The translations under genes were made by a program, and so were the position numbers. Shown here one piece after another: positions 32,050-42,855 of a stretch of DNA of 64,000 nt. The stretch spans positions 1-64,000 of the forward strand of contig JAPJBO010000107.1 in NCBI GenBank assembly GCA_030068145.1, written 5' to 3'. This stretch comes from Diplonema papillatum. Lineage: Eukaryota; Euglenozoa; Diplonemea; Diplonemida; Diplonemidae. The notes under the pieces are model-generated. The model searched no databases and was not told the DNA's origin. It worked only from the letters and a program-made list of their open reading frames with translations. Numbering within the stretch: position 1 is the stretch's first letter; the number at the start of each line of letters is the position of its first letter.

Positions 32050-32510
32050 AGAACACTTCCGGGGACCTCTCGTGGTGCACACTCTTCCCGGGTTTCGGTC
32101 CAGCGAGCCACGCTGTAGCATGGTGCGCTAAAAAAAGCCACTCCAGGAGTCCCGGAAAAACACTGAAAGTAGGAAAGTAGGAAAAAGGCTTGCACTTTTG
32201 TTCTCAGATGCCTGTTATTGAGAATCACACCCGAGACAGCGAATGTTCGTCGTCGAAGTCTTTGAACCTCCTGGAACAGGGGAAACAGGGGAGAGAACAC
32301 TTCCGGGGACCTCTCGTGGCTTTCACTCTTCCGGTCCAGCGAGCCACACTGTAGCAGGGTGCGCTCAGAAAAGTCACTCCGGGAGTCCCGGAAAAACACT
32401 GAACGTAGAAAAAAGGCTTGCACTGTTGTGTTCTCAGATGCCTGTTATTGAGAATCACACCCGAGACAGCGAATGTTCGTCGTCGAAGTCCTTGAACCTC
32501 CCAGAGATGT
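32050..32510 (-). repeat. tandem duplication of the hAT 3' end
   Basis: Two direct copies of about 240 bp include the last codons of the transposase (FKDFDDEHSLSRV in the minus frame) and the downstream GGGACCTCTCGTGG and CCGGAAAAACACTGAA. The proximal copy supplies the actual stop codon of the transposase. Confidence 0.75.
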
Positions 32511-34773
32511 CTTTGTTGCAGTAGTAAAGGGCTGTCGTCTCGTATGCAGAAGGGTTGATTCTCCCCCCTCTCTCATTTGAGATTGCCCCCAACTGGCTGA
32601 ACACGGCGTCCACCCGCGTTACACTGACGGGCAGGTACAACAGCGTGAGAGCTACGGCTGAGAGATCCGGCCATACCTGCTTCTTCGAAGTCCAGAATGC
32701 TTCGGCATCCTTCCATTTCGTCAGGACGCTGATCGAAACCTTCAGGTACTCGCCCAGTTGGGTTTTGGCGTCGCGGTGAAACACGCCCTTGAATGTGTCC
32801 GTGATTGACTCCACTGAGGGGATGGCAATTCCCGCTGCCTTCTTCGTACCCAGCTTCTCAGGGCAAAAGAGCCACATGGATTTGAAGATGTCCCGGGAAA
32901 GATAGGTGCTCCACATCTCTTTCAGGACGGCGGAGAGATCGTTGCCAACGGCCTTCATGGCTTTTGCAACCATGGCGGGGAGTTCCGCTGCAAGGGGCTT
33001 GCGCGCGGGTGGATCAGCAGCAAAACTGAAAAGGGGCATGACGGGTTCCATGGCTTCCAAGGCCGTTACAAGAGCTGCACACGTTTCTGTGACGTCTGCA
33101 TCGCTGAACTTCCCCGCAAGTAGTTGGATACTCTCGGGTGTGGTGTTCCTTTTCAGTTCTTTCTCAAGAAATGCTGGAAGAGACTGCAGGCGGGGGACCA
33201 GGTGGGCAAGGCATCTGAAGGTGGAATCCCACCTCGTGTCGTTGATAGAGGGGGGGTATTCCGGGCTGGGACGTTGCTCGCGTTGTGGTTCTGGTGTCAA
33301 GTCCACTGGCACGTTCTCATTTTGAGCTTGCGTCAACCTCTCCTTTGCACGCTCCAACATGTCTCCATCTCCTTCACCAAGACACTCAAGGATGTCAGCT
33401 TCGACGTCTTCGCCATCCTCGTGCAACGACAGCAGGGCAGTCAGCTTTTGGGCGATCGGAATCTCGTCTTCTGTAGCGGCTGCATCGACATCATGGGTCA
33501 CGACTGCCTTCTGCGCCTGCACCCACCGAACCTCACGCGTGGGTGCTTTGTAGAAAGCGTTGCTGAAGAGACGCAGTGTGTCGTGGGCGTTCGGGTGACT
33601 CAGCTTGAACCACGGCTTGATGGCATTTTTCAGATGGTGACCGAAGCAGTATATCACAATGCCCTCCCAGTCCTGAAGGGCGACCACGTTCGTCGACGCC
33701 TTGTCAACGACGATGTAAGCGACGTTGGGTATCTTGATCCCGTAGTCCTTGAGGACGTTGGCAACAAACTCCGACTGAGAGGTTGTGTCCAAGGCTTCAC
33801 CGTCCTCTCCAACGCGAAGTCCCAGCAAGTATGCTCGTCCCTTGTCGTATGCGACCACTGCCAATGCCTGCTCCTTGAGCTCGTCGATGATGGATCCATC
33901 AAACCCAATGCCAAACGATGTCCCGATCGTCTCTATTAGATCCTTCTGCATCTGCGTCTTCGCATCGCACCCCCGACTCATATCCATGAGCGTCCTCGTG
34001 TGGGGAATTGCCGGGGAGACATGCTTTCTGAAAAAGACACGCATGCAAGCCACTGCCCCTGCCTTCATGCCGGCCATCGCAACCAACCTCGTGAAGTCCT
34101 GTACGGCGGTCCCCTTTTCAGTGACGTTTGCGGTACCGGCGTCAACGTCCACAACAACCGCGCCAGCCTTTTTTTGTGCCACCAGAAGTGTGTGCCTCTT
34201 CTTGTGTTCTTCGTAGGTGTGATGCTTCTTGCACGTGGTGCTGTCGAGGTAGTTGATTTTCTTTTGGCATGAACCGCACCAGATCACTTCTTCCTGCAAC
34301 GTGACGTTGGGGTCTCTGAGTGCTAACGACTTCCAAGATGAAGGGAGGTCCTTCACCTTCCTGAGCTCCAAGCCTTCCTTTTCTGCGTCTGTGAGCTTGT
34401 TCATCCTTTTTACGGCTGTAATCAGCAGATTGTGGCGTTTGCTGCCGGCCACTGCAACCTTCGCTGCGCCCTTCGCCAGCCCCTTTCGGAGCTGCAGCTT
34501 AGACGGTCTTTTGACCACCTTTGTCTGCGAGGCTGGCGTACCAGCCTGTGAGGCTGACCCGCCGGCCTGTGAACCTGCATCTTCTGTCTGTGAACCTGCA
34601 TCGTCAGCCTGTGAGGCTGCCTCGACTGCCTCAAAGAGCGGACCAAGAACCGACGAGACCGACATCGGGACGGACGAGCCACCTTCGGAATCGCTGGTCG
34701 GTGCTTCACTGTTCGGTGCTTCGCTAGTCGGTGCTTCGCTGCTGGACTCCGCATCCTGCATGGCCTGGCTCAT
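32455..34773 (-). CDS. hAT-superfamily transposase with N-terminal zinc finger
   Basis: A single uninterrupted ORF of 772 aa begins at the ATG at 34773 (six bases inside a GTG-started frame). The N-terminus is Ser/Glu-rich with repeated EAPTS and AGSQ units, then a basic patch. A BED-like finger follows (WCGSCQKKINYLDSTTCKKHHTYEEHKKRH). The catalytic core has the DGSIIDEL region, VVDKASTNVVAL and CFGHHLKN. Near the C-terminus is the hAT dimerisation block (ALTLLYLPVSVTRVDAVFSQLGAISNERGG). These elements move by cut and paste with 8-bp target duplications. I did not find its terminal inverted repeats; the 3' end is tandemly duplicated (32050-32510). The intact frame suggests recent activity. 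Confidence 0.85.
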   Translation of the reverse strand: MSQAMQDAESSSEAPTSEAPNSEAPTSDSEGGSSVPMSVSSVLGPLFEAVEAASQADDAGSQTEDAGSQAGGSASQAGTPASQTKVVKRPSKLQLRKGLAKGAAKVAVAGSKRHNLLITAVKRMNKLTDAEKEGLELRKVKDLPSSWKSLALRDPNVTLQEEVIWCGSCQKKINYLDSTTCKKHHTYEEHKKRHTLLVAQKKAGAVVVDVDAGTANVTEKGTAVQDFTRLVAMAGMKAGAVACMRVFFRKHVSPAIPHTRTLMDMSRGCDAKTQMQKDLIETIGTSFGIGFDGSIIDELKEQALAVVAYDKGRAYLLGLRVGEDGEALDTTSQSEFVANVLKDYGIKIPNVAYIVVDKASTNVVALQDWEGIVIYCFGHHLKNAIKPWFKLSHPNAHDTLRLFSNAFYKAPTREVRWVQAQKAVVTHDVDAAATEDEIPIAQKLTALLSLHEDGEDVEADILECLGEGDGDMLERAKERLTQAQNENVPVDLTPEPQREQRPSPEYPPSINDTRWDSTFRCLAHLVPRLQSLPAFLEKELKRNTTPESIQLLAGKFSDADVTETCAALVTALEAMEPVMPLFSFAADPPARKPLAAELPAMVAKAMKAVGNDLSAVLKEMWSTYLSRDIFKSMWLFCPEKLGTKKAAGIAIPSVESITDTFKGVFHRDAKTQLGEYLKVSISVLTKWKDAEAFWTSKKQVWPDLSAVALTLLYLPVSVTRVDAVFSQLGAISNERGGRINPSAYETTALYYCNKDISGRFKDFDDEHSLSRV

Positions 34774-34929
34774 TGTCACCCTTCTCTTCTTGTTGGACGG
34801 TTCAGACTTGCCGGCCTTCGCCTTGTTTTTCGAGCCCTTAGGCCTTCCTCAAGTTTATTTCGTGTTTTCTTCTCGTTTTTCTCTCCGCTTGTTGTGGGAA
34901 TCTGCAATACGGAAGATTCCACCCTTGGA

Positions 34930-35050
34930 TGGCGTGAGCACCGTGGGCCTGGACCCTATCTGGACCCTAGCGCTAACCCGGGGCCCGGGGCCCGGGGCCC
35001 GGGCCCTGGAGACCCTGGAGTTACAGGTACCCTTGGAGGGGGGTACCCAC
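34930..35050 (+). repeat. GGGGCCC tandem plus dispersed-repeat terminus
   Basis: Four overlapping GGGGCCC units precede CCCTGGAGTTACAGGTACCC, the shared end of the dispersed repeat also found at 10.5, 12.1 and 63.2 kb. This copy is truncated. Confidence 0.6.
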
Positions 35051-35200
35051 CCACCCCGGCCACGGCCCCAGGGTGGGACATTGTCCGTCGGTATTCCAAA
35101 AACGTCATCCCTATATATATATCATACTATGCAGTCCGCCGCATTCCGCCCGACTTACACGGACTAAAAATACTCCCACACGGACTTACACGGAATCGGG

Positions 35201-35346
35201 GTGAGTCCGTCTGGGGTGCGGGTGGGGTGCGGGTGAACGTTTTCCAATGAAAATACTCAGTATCCTTAGTATTGCTTCGTATTCTTAGTATTTCTATTCT
35301 TGCACACAACAGTCGTTGCGAACTTGGTCATTGCGGTTGCGGAGAC
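35201..35346 (+). repeat. second copy of the 150-bp segment seen at 31351-31492
   Basis: It shares GTGCGGGTGGGGTGCGGGTG, AACGTTTTCCAATGAAA and ATTGCGG(C/T)TGCGGAGACCA with the earlier copy. It ends about 40 bp before the LINE 5' junction. Confidence 0.75.
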
Positions 35347-35388
35347 CATTACCCCTGCAAACCCGTGAATAGGTGCTACGGGAGTATC

Positions 35389-35407
35389 TGGCAACCGCTG
35401 CTTAACA
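35389..35407 (+). other. LINE 5'-junction target sequence TGGCARCCGCTGCTTAACA (copy 1)
   Basis: TGGCAACCGCTGCTTAACA immediately precedes copy 1. The full-length copy has TGGCAGCCGCTGCTTAACA at the equivalent place (58524-58506, minus), 18 of 19 identical. The element's 3' ends carry TGCTTAACA. Confidence 0.65.
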
Positions 35408-38400
35408 TGAGTCCGCACATCCTGCGACGATACGCACCTCGCGCGGGCGCCACAGGGGAGCAGGCGGTAGTCACGTATGTGCCGGAACACTACGACCGAC
35501 TCCTACTCCCGGGCAGCGCAATGGCAGAGCTGGCGCGACGTACAGGCACGGTGGAAACTGTGGCAGTCCTACAATCAATCAAAGAATCAGCAAGACAGCG
35601 GCTGATAACCGCGGGGGACGTCGGACAAAACCCTGGTCCCGGCCGCGCGGAGATGAGGTTCGCGACGTTAAACGTAACCAACCTACTACAGTATCTCCCA
35701 GCGGCCGACGCGGTGGAAGCGGATCTTCTCTGCTGCCAGGAGGTGACACTCCTACCGTGCAAGCGGGTGCAGGCGGAGGAATACCTGCGGAAATGGTGCT
35801 GCCACTGGGGTCTGCCACCACCCGGAAGACTCTGTAGGAACTCCGGTAGTCGCTCGACGATGAACGCCGCGAACGGAGGGCTCTCGACACTCTAGTGCTG
35901 AGACCGATACCGGCGTACGATACGATGACGGCGCTCTCGCACGCAGCAATACGGTCCCCGGACCGAGTGAGCCATACGGTAGTAGCAACAGGGGCCGGCA
36001 ACACGTTCGTGCACGTGTTCAATGTCTACTGCCCTTCCGGAAACGGGAGGGCGGAGAGCGAGGAGCGTGAGGACATGCTGGAGAAGATCCTCTTCGCAGC
36101 GGCGGATAGCCTCGGTGACGTCCCCATAATGGTGATGGGTGACCTGAACACAGAAGAAGACCGGTCCCCTGTACTGCGGAAGGCACTAAGGAATGGATGG
36201 TCCGACGCAGCGGAACTGCACCATGCGCGTACCGGTGACACACCACCACCACCGACCTTTACCAGCGCCCGGACATCGGGCACGAGGATCGACCGCATAC
36301 TCCTCAACCGAATAACGACGGGAGCTTTCCGCCAATGCGTCACCACCGCGGTGAACGTGCCGGGACACCGGCTCGTGACAATGACCCTGGACATTGCGGC
36401 GCTGCGCCAAATCGTGTGGCGATTTAAAGTACCGCGGGAAATCTCTACGGAGGGGGGACCCAAGTGGGGCCTCTCGGACACAGAAGCTTACAGGGAAGCC
36501 GTACAGAGACTGGCCAACTCCGATTTCGCAGAACGGCTGGCAGCACAACGCGTGGAAGAGGCCTGGCTCGAGTGGTCACGAGTCAGTGAGCAGTACTTGC
36601 AGGATGCCTTCGGAATCCCTGCGGAAGAAAGGGGAAGAAGTACAGGACGGGGGATAAAGACGTCACCTAAAAGAGTCTGCATCACGGCAAGCACTGCGAG
36701 CGACGGGTCGGGGGCGGCGAACAGCAGACAGCTACGGCTCCGGAAGGCCATCCACAGGATGGAACGCATCTGCAGCTACCTTGCGCAACGGCGCGGGCCG
36801 GAGGCAGTTCCGCATGAGGTATCCCGTTGCTGGCAGAACAGCAGGCGGCTGGCACAGGCGTGCATGAAAGATGGCCAAGGGACAGAAGGATTCCCGGATC
36901 ATGAGGAGGCGAAGCAGCTTCTCACGGCATTGCGGGAAGAGACGAGCAGGCTCGGAAAGGAAGGATCGGCGGCCAGGTTTACGAAATACCGAGACAAGCT
37001 GAACGAGAGGGCCGATGCGAGCAGACGATGTCTGACAACCATCTGCGCCGGACGCGCTGAGCCGTCGGGGGTGTTGCGAAAGGGGGCGGGAGTGACTGCA
37101 AATGTTGACGAGATGGACGAGGTGCTGAACACTGCGTGGGACCCTATCCTGCGTAAGTACAAGGACGGGCCAGAGCCGGAGTACGAGCCGTTTCGGGATC
37201 GGTTCCGGGATCACATCGGCCCACATATGATGGAAGCCGGAACAATCACGGGGGAGGAGCTGCGAATTCTGCTGAGGAAGAAGCCGAAGAAAAGCGCGTC
37301 AGGGGTGGATGGCTGGCGTATGGCTGAACTGCGGGAGTTGCCGCTCCCCCTGCTGAATGCACTTGCAGACGTCATGAACCTGGTCGAAGCAACTGGAGAC
37401 TGGCCGGCAAGCATGACAACTGCGCTGGTGTCGATGGTGCCGAAGGATGAGAGTCAAGACCCGCTGCACACAAGACCGATAACCGTCACATCCGCCGTGT
37501 ACCGCTTATGGGCCTGCCGCAGGCTGGCGGACATAGTTCTGTGGCAAGAGGAATGGATCGAAGAAGGACAGAAAGGCTTTCGACCGGGTCACCGGATCGA
37601 GGACGTCTTGATGGAAATTGGGCTCGAGATGGAGGACGCCTTGTTAGACGGGGAGCCGCTCTACGGTGTGGCGCTGGACTTCCGGAAATGCTTCGACATG
37701 GTCCCGCGAGAGATAGTACTGCGCTTAGCCGAGGACTTAGGATTGCACAATCGGGTTCTCAAGCCGCTGAGGGCTATCTACAGACTGCTCGCGAGACGCT
37801 TCAAGCTACCATTAGGGGTGGGCAGGGAGTTCAGGGTGACCAACGGTATCCTTCAAGGGTGCCCTGTATCCGTCATACTCATCAATGCCCTGCTGTCGGT
37901 AGTGATGAAAACGGTCAAGAAAGAAGCGGGGGGTGTGAGTCCAAAGTCATACGCGGACGACGCCACACTGCTGTCCAGGCTGTCGGAGGCCGCCCTGCAA
38001 AAGGGAGTGGACGTAGTAGACGAGTTCTGCACACTCACCGGGATGGAGCTAAACCTCCAGAAGACGGTCGCGTTCTCGACGAGACGTAGGCATCAGTCGA
38101 CTCTCAAACTCCGCAGCGTGGATGCGCTGCTGCGGTTTAGCAAATCCGTCAAGTGCCTCGGGGTCCTAGTCTCGACGGCGAAGAATAGGACGGAAAGGTC
38201 CGACTCGGAGAGGGTGGAGAAGGCGGCTGCCCTGGCGGAAGGCCTCCGCCATGCGCCGTTCCGGTACGAAAAGCGGGTCCGGATTGTGCAGTCGAATGTG
38301 CTACCGGCGGCGCTGTCAGGCTGCTCTTTCGCGCCGGTATCGAAGGTGGCGATGAAACGGCTGACGACGTCGGTGATGGGACTGATCTGGGGTGGATCCA

Positions 38401-40676
38401 ACCCGAAGCGCGCGAGGGAGATGGTCCTAAACTTTCAGGAGAAGGGCCACCTGACGGATCCCGGTACATGCCTAGCATATAGGGTGACGACAGCGTTTTA
38501 CGCGGCGTGCGAGAGGTTGCCACGACTGCTGCCTCTGATGGAGAGCATCCGGGGAAGATACGCCGAGGGGGACCTACCCCTGGGGCCAGTTGGACTGGCG
38601 ATGAGGAGCATGGAGGAGTGTGGATACGTATGGGGACCCGGGCCCCTGTCTCGCACGCTGAGGAATGGTGCAACATATGACCCGTTAGCCTCGGCACCTT
38701 CGAAGAGGGGACATGAAGTTAGGGCGGACTTGAGGGCGAAGACGTGGTCCCGACTGGTGGCGAGGCGGCCGGGATTTGAGGGCATACAGAGAGCCGACCT
38801 GGAGCGGACGAACACCTTCTGGAGGATGCGTGAATGTCCCGCGCACACCGCGAGGCTAATACGTGTAGCGTTGGCGGGGGGTGTGAACACGGCTGAGTAC
38901 ACGTCGCGGATGAGGCAGGCCGGAGCTGAGCCGCAGGCGCCCAGCTGCAAGCACTGTGGAAGCGGCGACACCGAGGACGAGAAACACGTATTCTGGGACT
39001 GCGGAGCGTACTCGCACATACGGCGACGAGAGGCACATGCCGAGCTGATGGCAGCCAACCGGGCCGACTGGCCCAGATGCACGCTGGAACACGGTGTGGT
39101 AGTACCCGAGAATGCCCAATTCTCGAGGCGGCTCCAGGAGATGATGGCTGAAATCCTTGCGGAACGGGCTGGGCTCGAAGCACGTGGCTGGGTGGCCAGG
39201 AACCCCACGACCCCCTGGTCGAGAGCGGATGCGATGCCTGCCGAGAAATTTGACCACCCCTTCGCGCGGATTGCCCCGGCATGGACGTGGGAGCGGAACA
39301 AGACCTGGGGACTACCGACGTTTTATGCGTTGGTAGCGTGGCTGTCGGACATGCAATGGACCGAGAACGGGCAGGCGTCAATGCTGGAGCTTGCGATCGA
39401 CTTTGAACTCTTCTCGGGCCTCAGCATGCCGCTGCACGGGAATGCGCCGAAGGGGGTGAGAGAACGGGGAAACGTCCTGCGCTGCATGATGAGCGCGTTG
39501 GACAAGCTGGCGGCACAGCAAGGGCTGGGAAGCTGCATGAGAGGAGAGAGGGTGTGCCCGACGACGTCGCTGTCGTTCATGGGCATCACGGGGATATCGG
39601 GTATACGGCCCAGGCCACGCTTTCGCGAGGCACACACGGGGACGATACTTGAGGAACAAGTGAAAGGAAGCGATGTAGGGACGCAGTGCCCGACGTACCC
39701 TGACTGGACGATCGGGAGAGCGGCGAGGTGGGCCCTGCCTGCCCCACCACAACTACACCCAGACCCCGTGCATATGCCGGGAGTCGGAAAAGAGAAGGCA
39801 CTCGTCACATGCGCGACCCATCACAAAGGGAAGTGTGAGGCGTGCAAAGCACTCGTCCGAAGGGACGTTCCCACGGTAGAGATGTGCTGCCGGCACCATC
39901 ACCACGCGAACGATGGGCAGCCGATCGCGGTGTGCACAGAGCACAGCACGACGAAGTGCGGCGAGTGCAAGACGGCGGCGGCGTGTTGCCGCAGCGGGCA
40001 TCATGCCTGCCGCACGCATGGCAGAGCCACCTGCCAAGAGTGCAGAAGGCTCCCTACGCTGACGCAGAGGCGACCGGCGGCATGTTGCAGCCGCGGCCAC
40101 CACCAGTCCAACAAGACGAACGTCCAGTCAACCCCCGGACGCAGCAAGAAGAAGAGGCCCTCCTCACCCACCCAGGTGAGTGTACAGCGGGAAACGCCAG
40201 TAGGAAAGCGAGCGGCGCGAGCGCCGCTCGCGGCAACGAAAAAGGAAACAGCGTCGACCGGACGGGCAACCAAGAGGCCGCCACCAACGCCAGGAACCAG
40301 CGAACGACCAGCGCGGAAGAAGAGGGTGCTCGGCACCCCGAAGGAAGGCCCGATCGCCGGCCGCAAGCGGAAGAAGACGAAGGCGACCACACCCGACTCA
40401 GGGGTGCATCGAAGGAAGAAGAAGGTACCAAGGGCAAGCAGCTCTCAGAAACGACCGGGGACCACGGGCACACCAATGCCCTCGAAAGTGGAAAACGGGC
40501 ACTCCTGCCCGCCATCGTACTCGCCGACTCAGTCTCTGGAATCGCAAGAAAGCCAAACCCCGCTAGCTCCACAAAAAAAATGCTCGACCTTGACGACGCA
40601 ATGGCAGGTGACGACGTCATCCGAGAACCTGACTTTCAAGGCAGTGCATGTTGATCCGTGTGGTTCATGTACTTAA
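35408..40676 (+). pseudogene. EN-RT polyprotein of LINE copy 1 (2-bp frameshift)
   Basis: The leader begins with ATG at 35407 (the A is the last base of the target motif) and runs through DVGQNPGP, a 2A motif with the conserved Glu changed to Gly, into the endonuclease domain. At about 35889 two extra bases (GA, against the full-length copy's GGGCTCTCCACTC) shift the frame and end the first ORF at 35895. The second ORF (35895-40676, 1,593 aa) is otherwise complete: endonuclease GDLNTEED and GTRIDRIL, RT GFRPGHRIEDVL, ALDFRKCFDMV, GILQGCPVS and SYADDATLL, CCHC finger, Cys/His module and basic tail. The tail ends out of register with the intact copy (LQGSAC instead of the LDLDDAMAGDDVIR ending), so there is also a 3'-proximal frame change. 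Confidence 0.85.
35617..35640 (+). other. 2A motif, mutated (DVGQNPGP)
   Basis: This occupies the same position as the intact DVEQNPGP of the full-length copy. The Glu, which is strongly conserved in working 2A peptides, is Gly here. Confidence 0.75.
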
Positions 40677-42335
40677 AAGAACTCAATGCTTAACACGCTG
40701 GAACACGGAGTGGTAGTACCCGAGAATGCCCACTTCTCAAGGCGGCTCCAGGAGATGATGGCTGAAATCCTAGCGGAACGGGCAGGGCTCGAAGCACGAG
40801 GCTCGGTAGCCAGGAACCCCACGACCCCCTGGTCGAGAGCGGATGCGATGCCTGCCAAGAAGCTCGACCACCCCTTTGCGCGGATTGCCCCGGCATGGGC
40901 GTGGGAGCGGAACAAGGCCTGGGGACTACCGACGTTTTATGCGTTGGTGGCGTGGCTATCAGACATGGAGTGGACCGAGAACGGGCAGGCGTCAATGCTA
41001 GAGCTTGCCATCGACTTTGAACTCTTTTCAGGCCTCAGCATACCGCTGCACGAGAATACACCGAAGGGGGTGAGGGAGCGAGGAAACGTCCTGCGCTGCA
41101 TGATCAGCGCGTTGGACAAGCTGGCGACACAGCAAGGGCTGGGGAGTTGCGAGAGAGGCGAGAGAGTATGCCCGACGACGTCGCTGTCGTTCATGGGCAT
41201 CACGGGGATATCGGGGGTGCGGCCCAGGCCCCGCTTTCGCGAGGCACACACGGGGACGATCCTCGAAGAGCAGGTGAAGGGAAGCGATGTAGGGACGCAG
41301 TGCCCGACGTACCCGGACTGGATGGCCGAGAGAGCGGCGAGGTGGGCCCTGCCTGTCCCACCACAGCTGCACCCCGACCCCGTGCATATGCCGGGTGTCG
41401 GAGTAGAGAAAGCACTCGTCACCTGCGCGACCCACCACAAGGGGAAGTGTGAGGCGTGCCGAGCACTCGTCCGAAGGGACGTACCCACGGTAGAGATGTG
41501 CTGTCGGCACCATCACCACGCTGACGATGGGCAGCCGATCGCCGTGTGCGTGGAGCACAGCACGACGAAGTGCGGCGAGTGCAAGACGGCGGCGGCGTGC
41601 TGCCGCAGCGGGCATCATGCCTGCCGCACGCATGGCAGAGGAACCTGCCAAGAATGCAGGAGGCTCCCTACGTTGACGCAGAGGAGACCGGCAGCGTGCA
41701 CTTATCGGTGGATCATGCTATTGCGCTAGTGATATCAGTTACAAAGACTCCCACCATCACAGTAGTATGTCGTTTTGAAGAAACCGCGGAGGGCCGACCG
41801 CACACGATTGGGATGCACAGAGCGTATCATCAAATCACAGCCAACTTCAACGTCAAACGCAAGACTGGCCATTCGCGGCTTTCTTTTTTTTGTAAAAGCA
41901 CCTGCTTTGCAGGAAATGCTTGAGGAGGCTGCCAGCTGCAAAATATCAAAAGAAGTAAATGCGCTGTAGCCCACACGAAACACAGGTAAATCTGGGTTTA
42001 GTGGCGGGCGTGAGCACAAGGCAGTCCCTCGAGTATTTTCTTAGTGCAATCCTCCCGCACCTCCCGAGTGTTCTCAACATCACGCGCCGCCCCTATCCTG
42101 ACCGCTTGTCGGATGTTGAAAGGGAAAGGTCGCGAGCAGGAAAACCTCAACGTTTCCTTCCCGCCTGCTTCTTTTTTCCCGAAAAAGAAGTCCCGTTGTT
42201 CGAAGCATGTAGCTTTTTGGTTGTAGCCACAATTGCAACGTGTGTGCGGAAACTGAACCGCTTGAGAAAGACCCTCTGCGTCAGGTCTGGACAGAGCATT
42301 CTTTTCCAAACACCATTTATCATAGATGGCCGGTT

Positions 42336-42440
42336 GATAACGTTATATAACGTTATATAACGTTATAACGGTGATAACGTTATATAACGTTATATAACGT
42401 TACATAACGGTCGAAAACGCAAAATAACGGAAAAAATAAC
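42336..42440. repeat. palindromic decamer array AACGTTATAT
   Basis: GATAACGTTATATAACGTTA repeats about seven times with small variations and degenerates into GGTTATTTTGCG-like units; strongly self-complementary. Confidence 0.8.
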
Positions 42441-42449
42441 GCAAATAAC

Positions 42450-42855
42450 GGTTTTTAGAATTTTTCCGATTTTGGCCATGTTTCCAGATTTTTGTCATTT
42501 TTTCCTCATTTTGGTCCATTTCGGTCATTTTTTCCGATTTTGGCCATTTTTGCCAGATTTTGGTCAATCTTAGCCAATTTTTCCAGACTTTTGCCGATTT
42601 TTTCAGGTTTTGGCCATTTTGCCGATTTTTTCCAGATTTCGGCAATCTTTGCCGATTTTTCCAGATTTCGGCCATTTTTGCCGATTTTTCAAGATTTTGG
42701 ACAATTTTGAGATTTTGGCCACTCTGGCCGATTTATCCAGATCAGTCAATTTCGGCCATTTTTTCCGATTTTTCCAGATTTCCCGATTTTCCAGATTTTG
42801 GTCAATTTCGGCCATTTTTGCCAATTTTTCCAGACTTTTGCCGATTTTTGGATCC
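42450..42855. repeat. degenerate satellite CCAGATTTTGGCCATTTTTGCCGATTTTT
   Basis: Combinations of TTTTCCAGATTT, CGGCCATTTTT and GCCGATTTTT recur for about 400 bp. The long Phe-rich frames across it are artefacts of the repeat. Confidence 0.8.

Larger units (their letters stand above)
35408..40686 (+). mobile_element. EN-RT LINE copy 1, alternative 5' leader, frameshifted
   Basis: From about 35575 onward the sequence is nearly identical to the full-length element at 50.2-58.5 kb (opposite strand). The first ~165 bp differ: they encode a leader (MSPHILRRYAPRAGATGEQ...) in place of the AlkB domain. The 3' end reads TACTTAAAAGAACTCAA followed by TGCTTAACA with no poly(A). A 5'-truncated copy follows head to tail. 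Confidence 0.85.
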
